Shown here piece after piece: positions 20,290-29,460 of a stretch of 45,925 nt of DNA. Position 1 is the first letter of the stretch, and the number at the start of each line of letters is the position of its first letter. The stretch lies in NCBI GenBank assembly GCA_009602725.1, contig WELB01000153.1, forward strand, positions 161,378 through 207,302, read 5' to 3'. Both the position numbers and the translations under genes were made by a program. This stretch comes from Spirogloea muscicola. Lineage: Eukaryota > Streptophyta > Zygnematophyceae > Spirogloeales > Spirogloeaceae. The notes under the pieces are model-generated. The model saw only the letters and a list, made by a program, of their open reading frames with translations, searched no databases and was not told the origin of the DNA.

Positions 20290-22563
20290 TGTCCCCCTTA
20301 TCGCGGCAGCTCGAATAAGGATCTACATAAGACGCTGTCGGTTGCCAATGAGCACATCCGAGGTTCTCGGGCACGGGTTGGAAGTTTAGAAGGTCCATTC
20401 TGCAACAGTATGGACCAGTACTGGTCCTCGTTTTTCAGCACACAGCAGGAATGAAGAGCTGGTTTTTGACCCAAAGCCAACCATATGTGTGCCTTGCAAT
20501 TTACACTTGTCACTGACTGCCACAAGCAATGGGGTTGCTCAGGCAATAATATTCTCAGAAGAGATCGAAAAGACATTCGGCATACCTTAGTATGTCATCT
20601 GAGAAAGCCGATGTGATCTTGGTGAGAACCTGTAAACGGGTCAACTCAAGGCATGCCCTCAAGAAATACACGAGAGAGACAGTCAAGGCTACCTGCTGGG
20701 AGTAGGTACACACGACAGGATGGTGAAACGAGACATCTAGGCACTGATGATCTGTCGCGCCACTGCTTGCTGCATGATCCTCATCAACGCTTGTGCCTGT
20801 GCGGTAAACCACCACAGCGCCCTGGTCAAAGCCCTGCTGAGACTCGTCATTGGTGACGAAGTTCGATGGACCACTGTGCTTGCCTTTGACAAAGCTGGGA
20901 GCTTATGTTGTGCTGGAGCTCTCTATGTGCCATCTAAGCAGTCAACAGAGTAAAGCAGTGGCTGCAACTGAACGAGCGCTACATAACATCCAGAGACAGA
21001 CTTTGTCAAGATCAAAATTGTACGTGGAACTGACTGGCAATGACAAGCACCTCGGCAAAGTGCTGGAGTAACTACCACATGACAGCCCGCGTACGTGTGG
21101 TCACTACCTTGTCGAGGGTGTCGGTCTCAAAGACCTCAACGTACTGCCATGCTCGCCCAAAGTAGGGCCTGGTGTGCGGCAACTTGATGCTTGGCACAAC
21201 AAGGACCGCAGCAAGGATGTTCTCCCTTGCCAGTTGACGGGAAAAATATGCCAAGCTTGCCGTGCCCATCTGGATGGTGTCTGCAAAGATGACAAGCATC
21301 TGGCAGGGACAACCCAGGTGTTGTCTGGCGTGAGGCAATAGTAACAGCAAAACAGATGGTTGCACACAGGAAGCACACAAGGACCATGCCTTTACCTGCC
21401 AGCGAAGTATCTCCACATATCACCATTCAAAGTACAAGGGCATACAGGCTAAGGCTACACCAAGTGACACACGTATCCTCGAAGATTTACTTCTTCTCTT
21501 TCTCAAACTGGCCCCTCTGAGAATAAGTACCCTGCAACAAGAAGCAGCTGGACACGATTGATGAGAAATGATTGGAGCAACCTGCCGCCCCGACTTATCC
21601 GGTGCCCTAGCTCTGAAATATGCCTTTCCTTGCGGCAGCTTCCCGTAGCCTCCATTCCGTTGCCAATCCGACTATGCACTACCTCCACCAGGTTGAAGTC
21701 CGACTTGCAGATGTGATACTCGCCATCCCCCAGCATTTGAAGAAGGCTCTTCCTGACCCGTTTCAAGGCGGGCGACTCTTTCTCGCTCGTCCTTGGAAAT
21801 GCGCTCTGGTCCATGTCGTCGCTGCTTCAGGCAGTCAGGCCGTGCTGGCACGCAGAGTGGCAGCAGATAGATGTTGGCGGACGCCTTGAGGCTGCAGCCA
21901 CACTGAGACACGCACAGCAGGCTGCCCGCGAGTGATGAGCCATAGTTAGCAATCGATAGGCATGACCATATACCGCATGGGAGCAGCACCAGCACGCCAA
22001 GGCGAGTGCCATGGCGTGGTACGAAGATGTCAAGCTCGCGGTGTGAGGTCCGGGAGCTTGAGGACGCGCAGAGAGTGCCAAGTATATGTCTACAGGGCGC
22101 TAGGCTGTCTGGCCGGAAGCCGCCATGCCCATGCAAGGTCTTTCTCGATCATCTGGGATTGACAGGCGCAGCTTAGGCTGCCCCAACGAGCAGTGAGTTG
22201 GGCCAGCAAGCACTGCGTGGGCGTCCGTCGTCGGACCGGGAAGAGGCGAGCTGCACCATGCTCCGCAGCGTGGCGGCAGTCCGGTCGTGGCGGGCTTGGA
22301 AGGAGGCGAGGGATGGTGGGAAGCTGCAAATGGTGGGGCCAACGTTGCTATCGGCTTGGGGGAAGCGGGGCTAGCTCGCCACGGCCGCATGCAGGACCAG
22401 GCGGGTTGCTTTGGTGACCAAGTGGCGGGGCCGCCTCCCGGCACCGAGGATACCGGCTTCTGAAATACTGCCTCTCGGTGGCAGCGGAGTTGTGGAATAT
22501 TGATCCGTAGCTTCACCGGCCATGTCGAGAGCGAGCAGACCGTGCCCCTCGGACGAAGCCATC
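20290..22563 (-). CDS. Possible unidentified multi-exon gene; exon-like segments only
   Basis: Several minus-strand segments have coding character bounded by splice-like sites. They are: a possible start at 22563 (MASSEGHGLLALDMAGEATD); DMDQSAFPRTSEKESPALKR to NLVE, ending at a GAG|GTAGTG donor near 21684; a following GTYSQRGQFEKEKK segment at about 21531-21490; AVLVVPSIKLPHTRPYFGRA to DTLDK, ending at a GTAGTG donor near 21113; VLTKITSAFSDDILR at about 20632-20588; and NEDQYWSILLQNGPSK near 20440. I could not join them in one frame and recognise no domain. It may be a real lineage-specific gene, a decayed one, or partly chance. Treat the outline as a region of interest, not a gene model. Confidence 0.3.
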
Positions 22564-22862
22564 TTCCGGGACTCGCCGGGCGGCCGCATTGCCACCTGCT
22601 CCGGTATCGCGTTATTCTTCCAACAGGGGCAGATTCCCCCGACTTGATAGGGTGTGAGTATGCTCGATGCTAGACGCCTGCGCTGCGGAAGCCGGAAGAG
22701 GAGAACACTTCCGTACTTCGATACTGAGCAAGCGCACGCTCTCCTGACTACCGTGACCCCCGTTGCTGCCGCGAGCGGGCATAGCTGCATGCCGCTTCGG
22801 CATGCCCCTCCTTGCCAGGTGCGGCTGATCTGCTCGCAGTTCACGTATTCGCCCTCACGAAA

Positions 22863-22884
22863 GGAAGTACGAATCCGTACTTCC
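22863..22884. repeat. Perfect 9-bp inverted repeat
   Basis: GGAAGTACG, loop AATC, CGTACTTCC. It lies about 80 bp beyond the 3' end of the tRNA-Gly gene. Confidence 0.8.
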
Positions 22885-22951
22885 GCGCGTTTACGAGCCC
22901 GCCTTCCTCGACTGCCCCGGGCGGCCCGGGCCTCTTGATCGGACGGCTCAC

Positions 22952-22955
22952 AAAA
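22952..22955 (-). terminator. RNA polymerase III T-run terminator of tRNA-Gly
   Basis: The minus strand has GACTTTTG nine bases past the tRNA 3' end, giving a TTTT stop for Pol III. Confidence 0.7.
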
Positions 22956-22963
22956 GTCGTCAG

Positions 22964-23035
22964 TGCGCCCGCCGGGAGTCGAACCCGGGTCTATTGCTTG
23001 GAAGGCAATTATCCTAACCGTTGGACTACGAGCGC
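22964..23035 (-). tRNA. tRNA-Gly (anticodon UCC)
   Basis: The 72-nt cloverleaf can be drawn completely. The acceptor stem GCGCTCG pairs with CGGGCGC (one G-T wobble) and the discriminator is A. The D-arm begins GTCCAACGG; the anticodon stem-loop is TTGCCTTCCAAGCAA with anticodon TCC; the T-arm is CCGGGTTCGACTCCCGG. The internal promoter A box (TAGTCCAACGG) and B box (GGTTCGACTCC) are intact. It reads GGA codons, has no intron, and CCA is not encoded, as expected for a nuclear gene. Confidence 0.97.
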
Positions 23036-23204
23036 CCGCCAATGCCAGCCGGAGCCGCGGTCACGCCCTATGATCTGTGACGCCCCAAAAGCGTTGAGAG
23101 ACTTCACAGACTTGACGATCGGCATGAAGTCAAGTATGCTGGCGATGGCTGTGAAAAGGCTGGCGCGGGTGGGCGCAGGCGCGTGCAAGAGAAAGTGGAG
23201 AGTA

Positions 23205-23545
23205 TTCTGAGTGATGGGGGGCCTGAGCGGCCAAGTAAGAAGGCAAGCACATCGACAGATGTACAGCTGCTGCTGAGCTGACCCGCTCAGTAACCACAGG
23301 TCAGCACGTAGAGGTCGGTATATCTGTGCCTGACTACCGGGTGGCAAAACTCGACAAGCCCTTGAGCCACCAGCCAAGGGTCGACCAGCTTGCAAACATT
23401 GAGCTCGGACTCGCTGACACGCGACACTGCATGAACGACATGACATGCCGGCTTGCCCATCTCGGCTGGAAGAAAGGGCTCGCCTCTTGAGGATAGGGGC
23501 TGGAAAAGCCAGCCCAAAAAAGAATGAACAAAGTACGAGAAGCAA
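23205..23545 (-). mobile_element. Short internally deleted (non-autonomous) derivative of the RLE retrotransposon: head plus 3' end
   Basis: On the minus strand it starts with a well-preserved head at 23545-23466 (GTTCATTCTTTTTTGGGCTG, stem GGGCTGG-CTTTT-CCAGCCC, GGCGAGCCC). It then joins directly to sequence homologous to the last roughly 190 nt of the intact ORF (from GAGATGGGCAAGCCGGCATG onward, matching about 29171 of the full element). It ends with DLYVLTCGY and stop at 23287 and about 80 nt of 3' UTR. The whole RT and endonuclease region is absent, and the coding remnant has lost its frame. It ends about 170 bp upstream of the tRNA-Gly gene. Confidence 0.8.
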
Positions 23546-23556
23546 AAATTCGTGTC

Positions 23557-23580
23557 CAGTCATACCTCGATGTAGGTACA
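23557..23580 (+). repeat. Left terminal inverted repeat of the pogo-like element
   Basis: CAGTCATACCTCGATGTAGG followed by TACA matches the inverse of 25253-25276, with mismatches only in its inner part. Confidence 0.8.
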
Positions 23581-24091
23581 CAGGTCGGTTTGGCCAAAAT
23601 GCGTAACTACATCGAGGTGTACCTATGCAGCGACATAGGTACATTAGGGGGCAAAAGTACGTATATCGAAACAATCCACAAACTGACCATGTTCTTTTTC
23701 CAGAATGCCAATTGGCAAGTTTTATCCCACAAGGTGGAGTCAAGCATTCTTCCCCAATGTCTTTACACAAGCATAGGCATCCCATATCGACCATGATAAG
23801 GACACACATGCATACAACCACTTAAGGTGATCCAATTGGTATTCACCATGTGCACACTAGCGGAGGTATCGCACATCGACCAACATGAGGTAAGTCAAGC
23901 ATACGGGCAACAATAGCTATCGCATCCAATTGGGGGAAAGGGAAGAACGGAGGAGGAAGATAGGGGAGTTGAGACGAGGGGAGGGGAGCCAAGGTGAAAT
24001 GGCAACCAACGCTGAAGCGGTGAGCGCGAGTGAGCAACATGTCCGTATCGAGCAAGCCGAATTTCGAACCAAGGGACCCCCACTCGACCTA

Positions 24092-24333
24092 TGCCACCCC
24101 CAATCGCATTGTCTTGAACGTGCTCTCGGCAACCTTCGACCACCTGGTATCCTCTTTGAGGAACCGGTTTACAACCACTCGACTGATCTGTTTTTAAGTA
24201 TCTTCGAGGCTTCCCGAGCTATCTGCTCTTGTGTCATCCCTGGGTTGTCCCTCCCAACCTCACAGATACGCTTGCGGTCCAAGTCCGTGAACATGACCCT
24301 AACATCTCTCTTCCTCGTCGCTTGGCTAGCCAT
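24092..24333 (-). pseudogene. Remnant of pogo-type transposase N-terminus (CENP-B-like helix-turn-helix)
   Basis: From ATG at 24333 the frame reads 54 codons to a stop at 24169. It has a basic start, then DRKRICEVGRDNPGMTQEQI and AREASKIL, the pattern of the CENP-B N-terminal/psq helix-turn-helix. One frame over, the next residues continue as VNRFLKEDTRWSKVAES, the expected recognition-helix region, so a frameshift broke the gene near 24175. No DDE motif is found further along the element. Confidence 0.7.
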
Positions 24334-24791
24334 CCTTGTATACCTGCATGAGAAAGGATGTGGTGGTCAATCAATAGAAGAGCAGGGTGGATACGCAGCC
24401 ATTGGAAGACCCCCCGTGACCTTTACATGGCAATGGCTACGATCCAACTACGATCCAAGGTCCGCCGCCGTTGCAAAGAAGATGGGCAAGAGCAACAAGA
24501 AGTTCACAAGCATGGCTGTCGGATGAGGGGCTCACACGGAGGTGTCGAGAGTGGAGGAGACCCGCTCGCAGTTGAGCTCCAGCCGTGCAGCTAGTGAACA
24601 GCCTCCGGCGGCAGCGGCGACACGGCCTCACCTCGCCAGGAGAAGGGGAGGGGGTGACGTCCACGGGAACGTCCCGACGGAGCGCGCGGAGTGGGAGCGC
24701 ATGGTCCGCAGGAGCTCGTGGGCGAAGGGCTCGTGAGGGCTTGTGCTGCGCGTCGCTGGCAGCGCCGGCGCCGCTGTGTGCTTTGGTTTCT

Positions 24792-24885
24792 TAGCGCTTC
24801 CTCTGGCTTCCTCTGGCCCCCTTCTCGTTCTTTGTTCATTCTTTTTTGGGCTGGCTTGTCCAGCCCTTATCCCGAAAAGAACAAA
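24792..24885 (+). repeat. Dispersed head repeat nested in the pogo-like element
   Basis: GCTTCCTCTGGCTTCCTCTG leads to TTTGTTCATTCTTTTTTGGG and the hairpin GGGCTGG-CTTGT-CCAGCCC. The usual downstream GGGCGAGCCC is missing. Its position inside the transposon means it arrived after the transposon inserted. Confidence 0.85.
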
Positions 24886-25252
24886 CAACTCTGCCGCCGC
24901 TGCTGCCGCGCCGAGCGGCGGGGGACGAGAAGGGTGGAGACGGGAAGAGGAGGGACTGGGAGTTGGCGGGAAACGACAGTGCGCGGCGCGGCGGCCCGGG
25001 CGAGACGCGGCGAGACGGCGTACTGGGCGCTGAAGGCTTGAGGCATGAAGCCGTGGGTCATAAACCCAAACCTCCAAAGAATTTGTATAATGCATAGATT
25101 TGTCTTGATGTAGTTACTCTTAGTGGGGAGATTTTGCCCGAGAATATGTACGTATATATATAGGTACGTTCCTTTATCGAGGCACTTTTGCCTGGGGGAA
25201 AAAAGTTTTTTGGGCATTTTGTTACCTACATCGAGGTGTACCTTTATCTTGG

Positions 25253-25276
25253 GGTAACTCCATCGAGGTATGACTG
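25253..25276 (-). repeat. Right terminal inverted repeat of the pogo-like element
   Basis: The plus strand ends CATCGAGGTATGACTG and is followed by TA. It is the inverse of the terminus at 23557. Confidence 0.8.
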
Positions 25277-25424
25277 TAATTGAAACAAACGAAGGCCAGG
25301 GGAAGCTGTCTTCACGTCGTGCATTTCCAGACTCGCGATGTTGTCAAGAAGGTAAAAAGATGAAGACCCGAGATACAAGATACGAGAGGTTGAAGCTTCC
25401 GAAGCGGACTGCTTCGCAAGCTTC

Positions 25425-28400
25425 ATTCCCTTGGGCTGGCCTCTCCCAGCCACCAGTCAGTGTGGCCGCGCTTGCCCCTTCGCGGATGGAACGGCTCCCC
25501 ACCCTCCCCGCCGCCGTCCGCGGCCGCCGCCGCCGCCGCCGCCGTCCGCTGCCCGCTGACTCGCGTGCGCCAGCGCCCCCGCCGGCCCCGACGCCATGCT
25601 GGGGGCTGCTAAGAGCCGAGGCGGCTCGCGCAGCTCTTCGCTTCGGCGCGCCGCTCGCTCTTACGGCACCCGCAGCACGACTGCTGCGTCGAGGGCCGCC
25701 ACTGCGTCAGGGGCCACCCTGCCCATCCTCCCAGCGGCCCCTCCAGCTCCTCTCCCTCCCCCTGCTCCAGCGGGTGCGGAGGCCGCCGCGAGCGAGGGTC
25801 GCAGCCCTCAGATTGTGCGCACGCCTGTGGCGACCACGACATCAACGTCGACACCGGAGCCCGAGTTCCTTGGCGTCGGAGTGTCTGCGCCTGTCGAGCA
25901 AGCCCAGCTGCTTGCACATCCAAGCTCGGCCACCTCGGATGCAGACTCCGAAACTCCGAACATGGACCCGCGAGTTGGCATTGTCGTCAGCCCACCACGA
26001 TCAAGTGATTCCCCCACCTGGCGGCCTTTGAGTTTGTTGGCTCTGCTCCGTCCCTCTCCCCCCCCAGCTCCACCCTTGCACTCTCCAGTTCATCCCCCAG
26101 TGCCCGCTCCGGAGCCGCCACCGTTGCTCCCTCTACCTCCTCTGTTACCTCTACCTCCGCCGCCGCCTGCGCGGGTTGTGGAAAGCTGTCATCAAGCCGG
26201 AAGCCGCCCTGGACCCGGTCGCCGTCGGCAGGGCCGCTCTTCTCAACAGCGCCCAGCCCGCACTGGCCTCGGAGAAGCCCCAGCCACGCGGGTCCCCTGT
26301 CCGGGCTGCCAGCGCCGTTACCGCCCAAGAGGATTGCCAGTCCATGCTCGTTCATGCCAGAACCAACGAAACCGCGAAGAGCAGGCAGCAACGTCGCACC
26401 TGCCGGGCTCAGCCCGTCCTCCACCACCTCCCTCTCCCGAGAGCTGGCACTGGGCAGCAACAGTGGACCTCCTTCCCCTCCTCATCCCCGACGGGCTCCA
26501 CAACCTCCGCCACATTCCCAAGTGGGCACGACGTGGGTGCTGCAAGGTGCTGACGCCCATCCTCTCACGCGTGGAAGCTGACCCTCTGGACGAGGCGGCC
26601 TGGGCGCTGTACCTGCTCTTCCCCAAGCTCGTGCTTGGCCCTCTTCCCTCCTTTGGCGTTGGTGGCCGCAAATGCCTTCAGGACAGATTGGCTCGCTTCG
26701 CCAGCGGCAAGTGGGAGGAGCTGGCTCAGCAGCGTGCAGCAGCCGCTCGGGTCGCGCTCTCAGAACGACGTGCACGTGGAGGCACCCGCAACCAGCCCTC
26801 TCAACAGTCCATGATTGGCAACCTAGCGCGTGCAAGACGCTTTGGCAGAGCAGGAGAGCTCTCTCGAGCCGCTCAGGCCCTCTGCCCCGACCCCTTGGCA
26901 GCAAACAATGAGGCCACTGAAGCCACCTTGCGCCAGCTGCATCCTCCTCCTCAGCACCCTCTTGAGCCCTGGGTTGGCGAGCTCCCCACTCCTCTTGAAC
27001 TTTCAGCAGATGCGCTCCGCACGGCCCTCACCAAAGCCCCCCGAATGGTGTCTGGAGGCCCTTCTGGATGGCTCTTCGAGCACCTACGGGACATCTTCCA
27101 AAATGGAGACGAAAGAAGCTTCTCTCTGCTCCTCTCCACCTGCCGGCACATCACCAGAGCCACCATCCCCCCCCGCATCGCCGACGCTCTCAACTCCAGC
27201 CACCTGCTGGCCCTGGCCAAGCCGTCAGGTGGTGTCAGGCCCATCGCCATGACAGAAGTAATAATGCGGCTGGTGACCAAGGCTTTGTGCGGCGAGCTAA
27301 AGTCCCAGCTGTCCACCCATTTTGCACCCCACCAATTTGGTGCTGGCATGTCCTGCGGGGCAGAGGCCCTCGTCCACGGGATCCGCGCAGCGCTGGATGT
27401 CAACCCATCACACATGGTCCTTGGATTGGACATAGCCAATGCATTCAACACTGTGGAGCGCAACGCCATCATGGAGGAGCTGCGTGATCACTTCCCCTCC
27501 TTAATCCCCTATTTCCTCATGGCCTATGGCCGGCCAGGGCGGCTGCTGTGGCGTTCGGAGGAGTCTTGGACGACCTTATGGTCCACAACTGGCACACGCC
27601 AGGGAGATCCCCTCAGCCCCATACTTTTCGCCTTGGCACATTCCCGAGCACTACGGCGCACCCAAAGCCTGCACCCGAACCTCCTCTTCCCCTCCTATGC
27701 AGACGACACACATATCGTCGGCCCACCGTCAGAAGTCATGGCGGCTTATCCCTTGCTCGTACACGAACTGAGCACAATGGGCCTGCGGGTCTGCCCCACC
27801 AAGAACGTGGCATGGTCACCACGCCCCCTCCCCACCAACCTCCAGCTCCCACCAGGCTGCCAGACCCCTGCCAATGGGCTGGCTGTTCTCAAAGTTCCCC
27901 TTGGCACACCATCCCACATTGCGGAGGACTTGCGTGAACGCCTGCAGCAACACCTTGCCCCCCTTCCCTCCCTTCCCCTCCTCGGAGATCCGCAGCTGGC
28001 GCTGGCCATCCTTACTCGCTGCATCGGTCAACGAGCTGGCTACCTGCAGCGGACAGTCGCCCCAACGGACATGGTGGGCGAGCTGTACAAGGAGTTCGAC
28101 ACCTCCCTCCGGCAAACCCTGGCTTCCCTGATTCAACACCCATCCTTCCCCTCACCTTCATCCTCCCTGCAGGCATCCCTTCCCACACGAATGGGCGGCC
28201 TGGGCTGCCGGTCACTTGAACAGACGGCGCAGGCAGCCTTTCTCGGTTGCTGGCACCAGGTTGCCTCCCTTCTTCCCTTGCGCTTCCCTTGCCTGGCCGG
28301 CCCTGCAGCCGAGGTGGAGGAAGGCTCCTTGGCATTCCAAGTACAACTGAGGAGCATCCGGGAGTCAGCACTCGGCTCCTTCCCGTCCCTACAACCCCTC

Positions 28401-29460
28401 CTCACCCCCTTCTCAGCGCTTGCTCAAGCACCAGACAAAGCGGCACAGGCCAGACTCGTTGCGGCAGTTGAGGACGAGCGTCGCAAGGCGTTGAGGACGA
28501 TGCCGGATATCAAGACCAATCCAAGGAGTCTGGCACGTCTCACATCGCTCGCAACGCCTGGGGCAACGGATTGGCTCACCACACACGCAATCCACAACGC
28601 TTTCAAAATCAGCCCTGAAGCATTCCGGACGCTTCTCCAGCTGTTCCTGGGCCTGCCCCCGACCTGCCTGATTGGAGTAACTCAGTGTGAGTGTGGCTTC
28701 CGTACGGAGGGCGGAGACCTAGCCACCCACATGCTGCGGTGTCCCACAGGCCCTGAGGTGGTGGGCGTCCACAATCTCCTACGGGACGCCCTGGCGGGCT
28801 TGATGCGCGACGCCGGCTACCGCGCCATCGTTGAAGTGAGCAATGTAATGCCCATCACCACGGATTCCCAGGGAGGCCATCACCGTCGCACCCTGGACAT
28901 TGTGGGTGTACAACCTGGCGGAGGCCCACGAGCTTTGGTTGATGTGGTGGTGACTGAGGCATACAAGAGTTCCGCTTCCACACACATTGCTGGCCACGCA
29001 GTGGGAGGTGCTGAGCAGAAAAAGCTCCGACACTACTCAGACTACCCCCGCAGTGACCACCTCCTCCCGGCCGCAATCGACACTTTCGGCTGCTTGGGTC
29101 CTCGCTTCCATACCCTACTCGAGAACATAGCGAGTCTGGGATATGCACGACGCGAGGATATGCTCCCAGCCCAGATGGGTATGCCGGCAGCCTATCTGTC
29201 ATTTCTGCGACGTCGAGTGTCAACCTGTCTGCAACGAGCTCAGGCGTATGCTCTGCATCAGAAAGCTGGTCGAGCCTTAGCTGCTGGCACAAGAGCTAGT
29301 CAATTGCCGTCCGGTATTCGAGCGTCAGCTAGCGACCTCTATGTGCTGACTCGTGGTTACTGAGCGGGTCAGCTTAGCAGCAGGTGACGTACATTTGTCC
29401 AATGTGCTTGCCTTTGTACTTGGCCAGACATGGCCTCCCCATCTCTTAATATACACGCAT
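25425..29460 (+). mobile_element. Full-length RLE-type non-LTR retrotransposon
   Basis: The 5' side carries a head hairpin (TTGGGCTGGCCTCTCCCAGC, stem GGCTGG...CCAGCC) at 25432-25452, about 145 bp before the ORF. A single intron-free ORF (25596-29363) follows. The 3' UTR after TGA (GTCAGCTTAGCAGCAGGTGA then GTGCTTGCCTTTGTACTTGG) is shared with the tail fragments elsewhere in the window. There is no long terminal repeat and no clear poly(A) or microsatellite tail. I cannot define an exact target-site duplication, so the ends are approximate. Confidence 0.8.
25596..29363 (+). CDS. Retrotransposon polyprotein: zinc finger, reverse transcriptase, zinc knuckle, restriction-like endonuclease
   Basis: 1255 aa, uninterrupted, starting at ATG 25596. 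Order: a Ser/Ala/Pro-rich N-terminus (residues 1-225); a zinc finger at about 235-255 (CPGCQRRYRPRGLPVHARSC, CxxC...HxxxxC); a reverse transcriptase at about 530-780 with SGGVRPIAM, LDIANAFNTV, TRQGDPLSPILFAL and the catalytic SYADDTHIVG; a second cysteine-histidine motif at about 1031-1049 (CECGFRTEGGDLATHMLRC); then RTLDIVGVQPGGGPRALVDV at about 1098-1117, followed by VVTEAYK, giving D-x14-D and a downstream Lys as in the PD-(D/E)xK nuclease of R2, R4 and NeSL-like elements. There is no N-terminal APE-type endonuclease and no RNase H. It ends SDLYVLTRGY. The open frame implies recent activity. Confidence 0.88.
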   Translation: MLGAAKSRGGSRSSSLRRAARSYGTRSTTAASRAATASGATLPILPAAPPAPLPPPAPAGAEAAASEGRSPQIVRTPVATTTSTSTPEPEFLGVGVSAPVEQAQLLAHPSSATSDADSETPNMDPRVGIVVSPPRSSDSPTWRPLSLLALLRPSPPPAPPLHSPVHPPVPAPEPPPLLPLPPLLPLPPPPPARVVESCHQAGSRPGPGRRRQGRSSQQRPARTGLGEAPATRVPCPGCQRRYRPRGLPVHARSCQNQRNREEQAATSHLPGSARPPPPPSPESWHWAATVDLLPLLIPDGLHNLRHIPKWARRGCCKVLTPILSRVEADPLDEAAWALYLLFPKLVLGPLPSFGVGGRKCLQDRLARFASGKWEELAQQRAAAARVALSERRARGGTRNQPSQQSMIGNLARARRFGRAGELSRAAQALCPDPLAANNEATEATLRQLHPPPQHPLEPWVGELPTPLELSADALRTALTKAPRMVSGGPSGWLFEHLRDIFQNGDERSFSLLLSTCRHITRATIPPRIADALNSSHLLALAKPSGGVRPIAMTEVIMRLVTKALCGELKSQLSTHFAPHQFGAGMSCGAEALVHGIRAALDVNPSHMVLGLDIANAFNTVERNAIMEELRDHFPSLIPYFLMAYGRPGRLLWRSEESWTTLWSTTGTRQGDPLSPILFALAHSRALRRTQSLHPNLLFPSYADDTHIVGPPSEVMAAYPLLVHELSTMGLRVCPTKNVAWSPRPLPTNLQLPPGCQTPANGLAVLKVPLGTPSHIAEDLRERLQQHLAPLPSLPLLGDPQLALAILTRCIGQRAGYLQRTVAPTDMVGELYKEFDTSLRQTLASLIQHPSFPSPSSSLQASLPTRMGGLGCRSLEQTAQAAFLGCWHQVASLLPLRFPCLAGPAAEVEEGSLAFQVQLRSIRESALGSFPSLQPLLTPFSALAQAPDKAAQARLVAAVEDERRKALRTMPDIKTNPRSLARLTSLATPGATDWLTTHAIHNAFKISPEAFRTLLQLFLGLPPTCLIGVTQCECGFRTEGGDLATHMLRCPTGPEVVGVHNLLRDALAGLMRDAGYRAIVEVSNVMPITTDSQGGHHRRTLDIVGVQPGGGPRALVDVVVTEAYKSSASTHIAGHAVGGAEQKKLRHYSDYPRSDHLLPAAIDTFGCLGPRFHTLLENIASLGYARREDMLPAQMGMPAAYLSFLRRRVSTCLQRAQAYALHQKAGRALAAGTRASQLPSGIRASASDLYVLTRGY

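Larger units (their letters stand above)
23557..25276. mobile_element. Degenerate pogo/Tigger-type (Tc1/mariner superfamily) DNA transposon, about 1.72 kb
   Basis: Terminal inverted repeats: CAGTCATACCTCGATGTAGG at 23557 and its inverse ending CATCGAGGTATGACTG at 25276. This terminus resembles the known pogo/Tigger end CAGNCATACCTCG. A TA follows the right end; the left flank is TC, so a TA target duplication is only half preserved. CTACATCGAGGTGTACCT occurs near both ends (23607 and 25226) as a subterminal repeat. The interior has a remnant of a CENP-B-like DNA-binding domain (24333-24092, -) but no recognisable DDE catalytic domain, so it is non-autonomous. A retroelement head (24792-24885) is nested inside. 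Confidence 0.75.

Noticed and set aside
22863-22884. 9-bp palindrome near the tRNA as a terminator or attachment site
   Set aside because: It lies about 80 bp beyond a Pol III T-run that already explains termination, and there is no sign of an integrated element bounded by it.
23009-23821. 270-aa ORF on the minus strand
   Set aside because: It runs through the short retroelement, its 3' tail and part of the tRNA gene; the real element frame is different and broken.
23930-24526. 198-aa plus-strand ORF inside the pogo-like element
   Set aside because: It is antisense to the CENP-B-like remnant and has no recognisable domain.
25432-25452. Head hairpin as an HDV-like self-cleaving ribozyme, as at R2 5' ends
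   Set aside because: Only a simple stem-loop is visible; I cannot draw the nested double pseudoknot or the catalytic C context that fold requires.
25270-26031. 253-aa ORF overlapping the retrotransposon 5' end
   Set aside because: Low-complexity Arg/Pro/Leu translation of the GC-rich region, out of frame with the real 1255-aa ORF.
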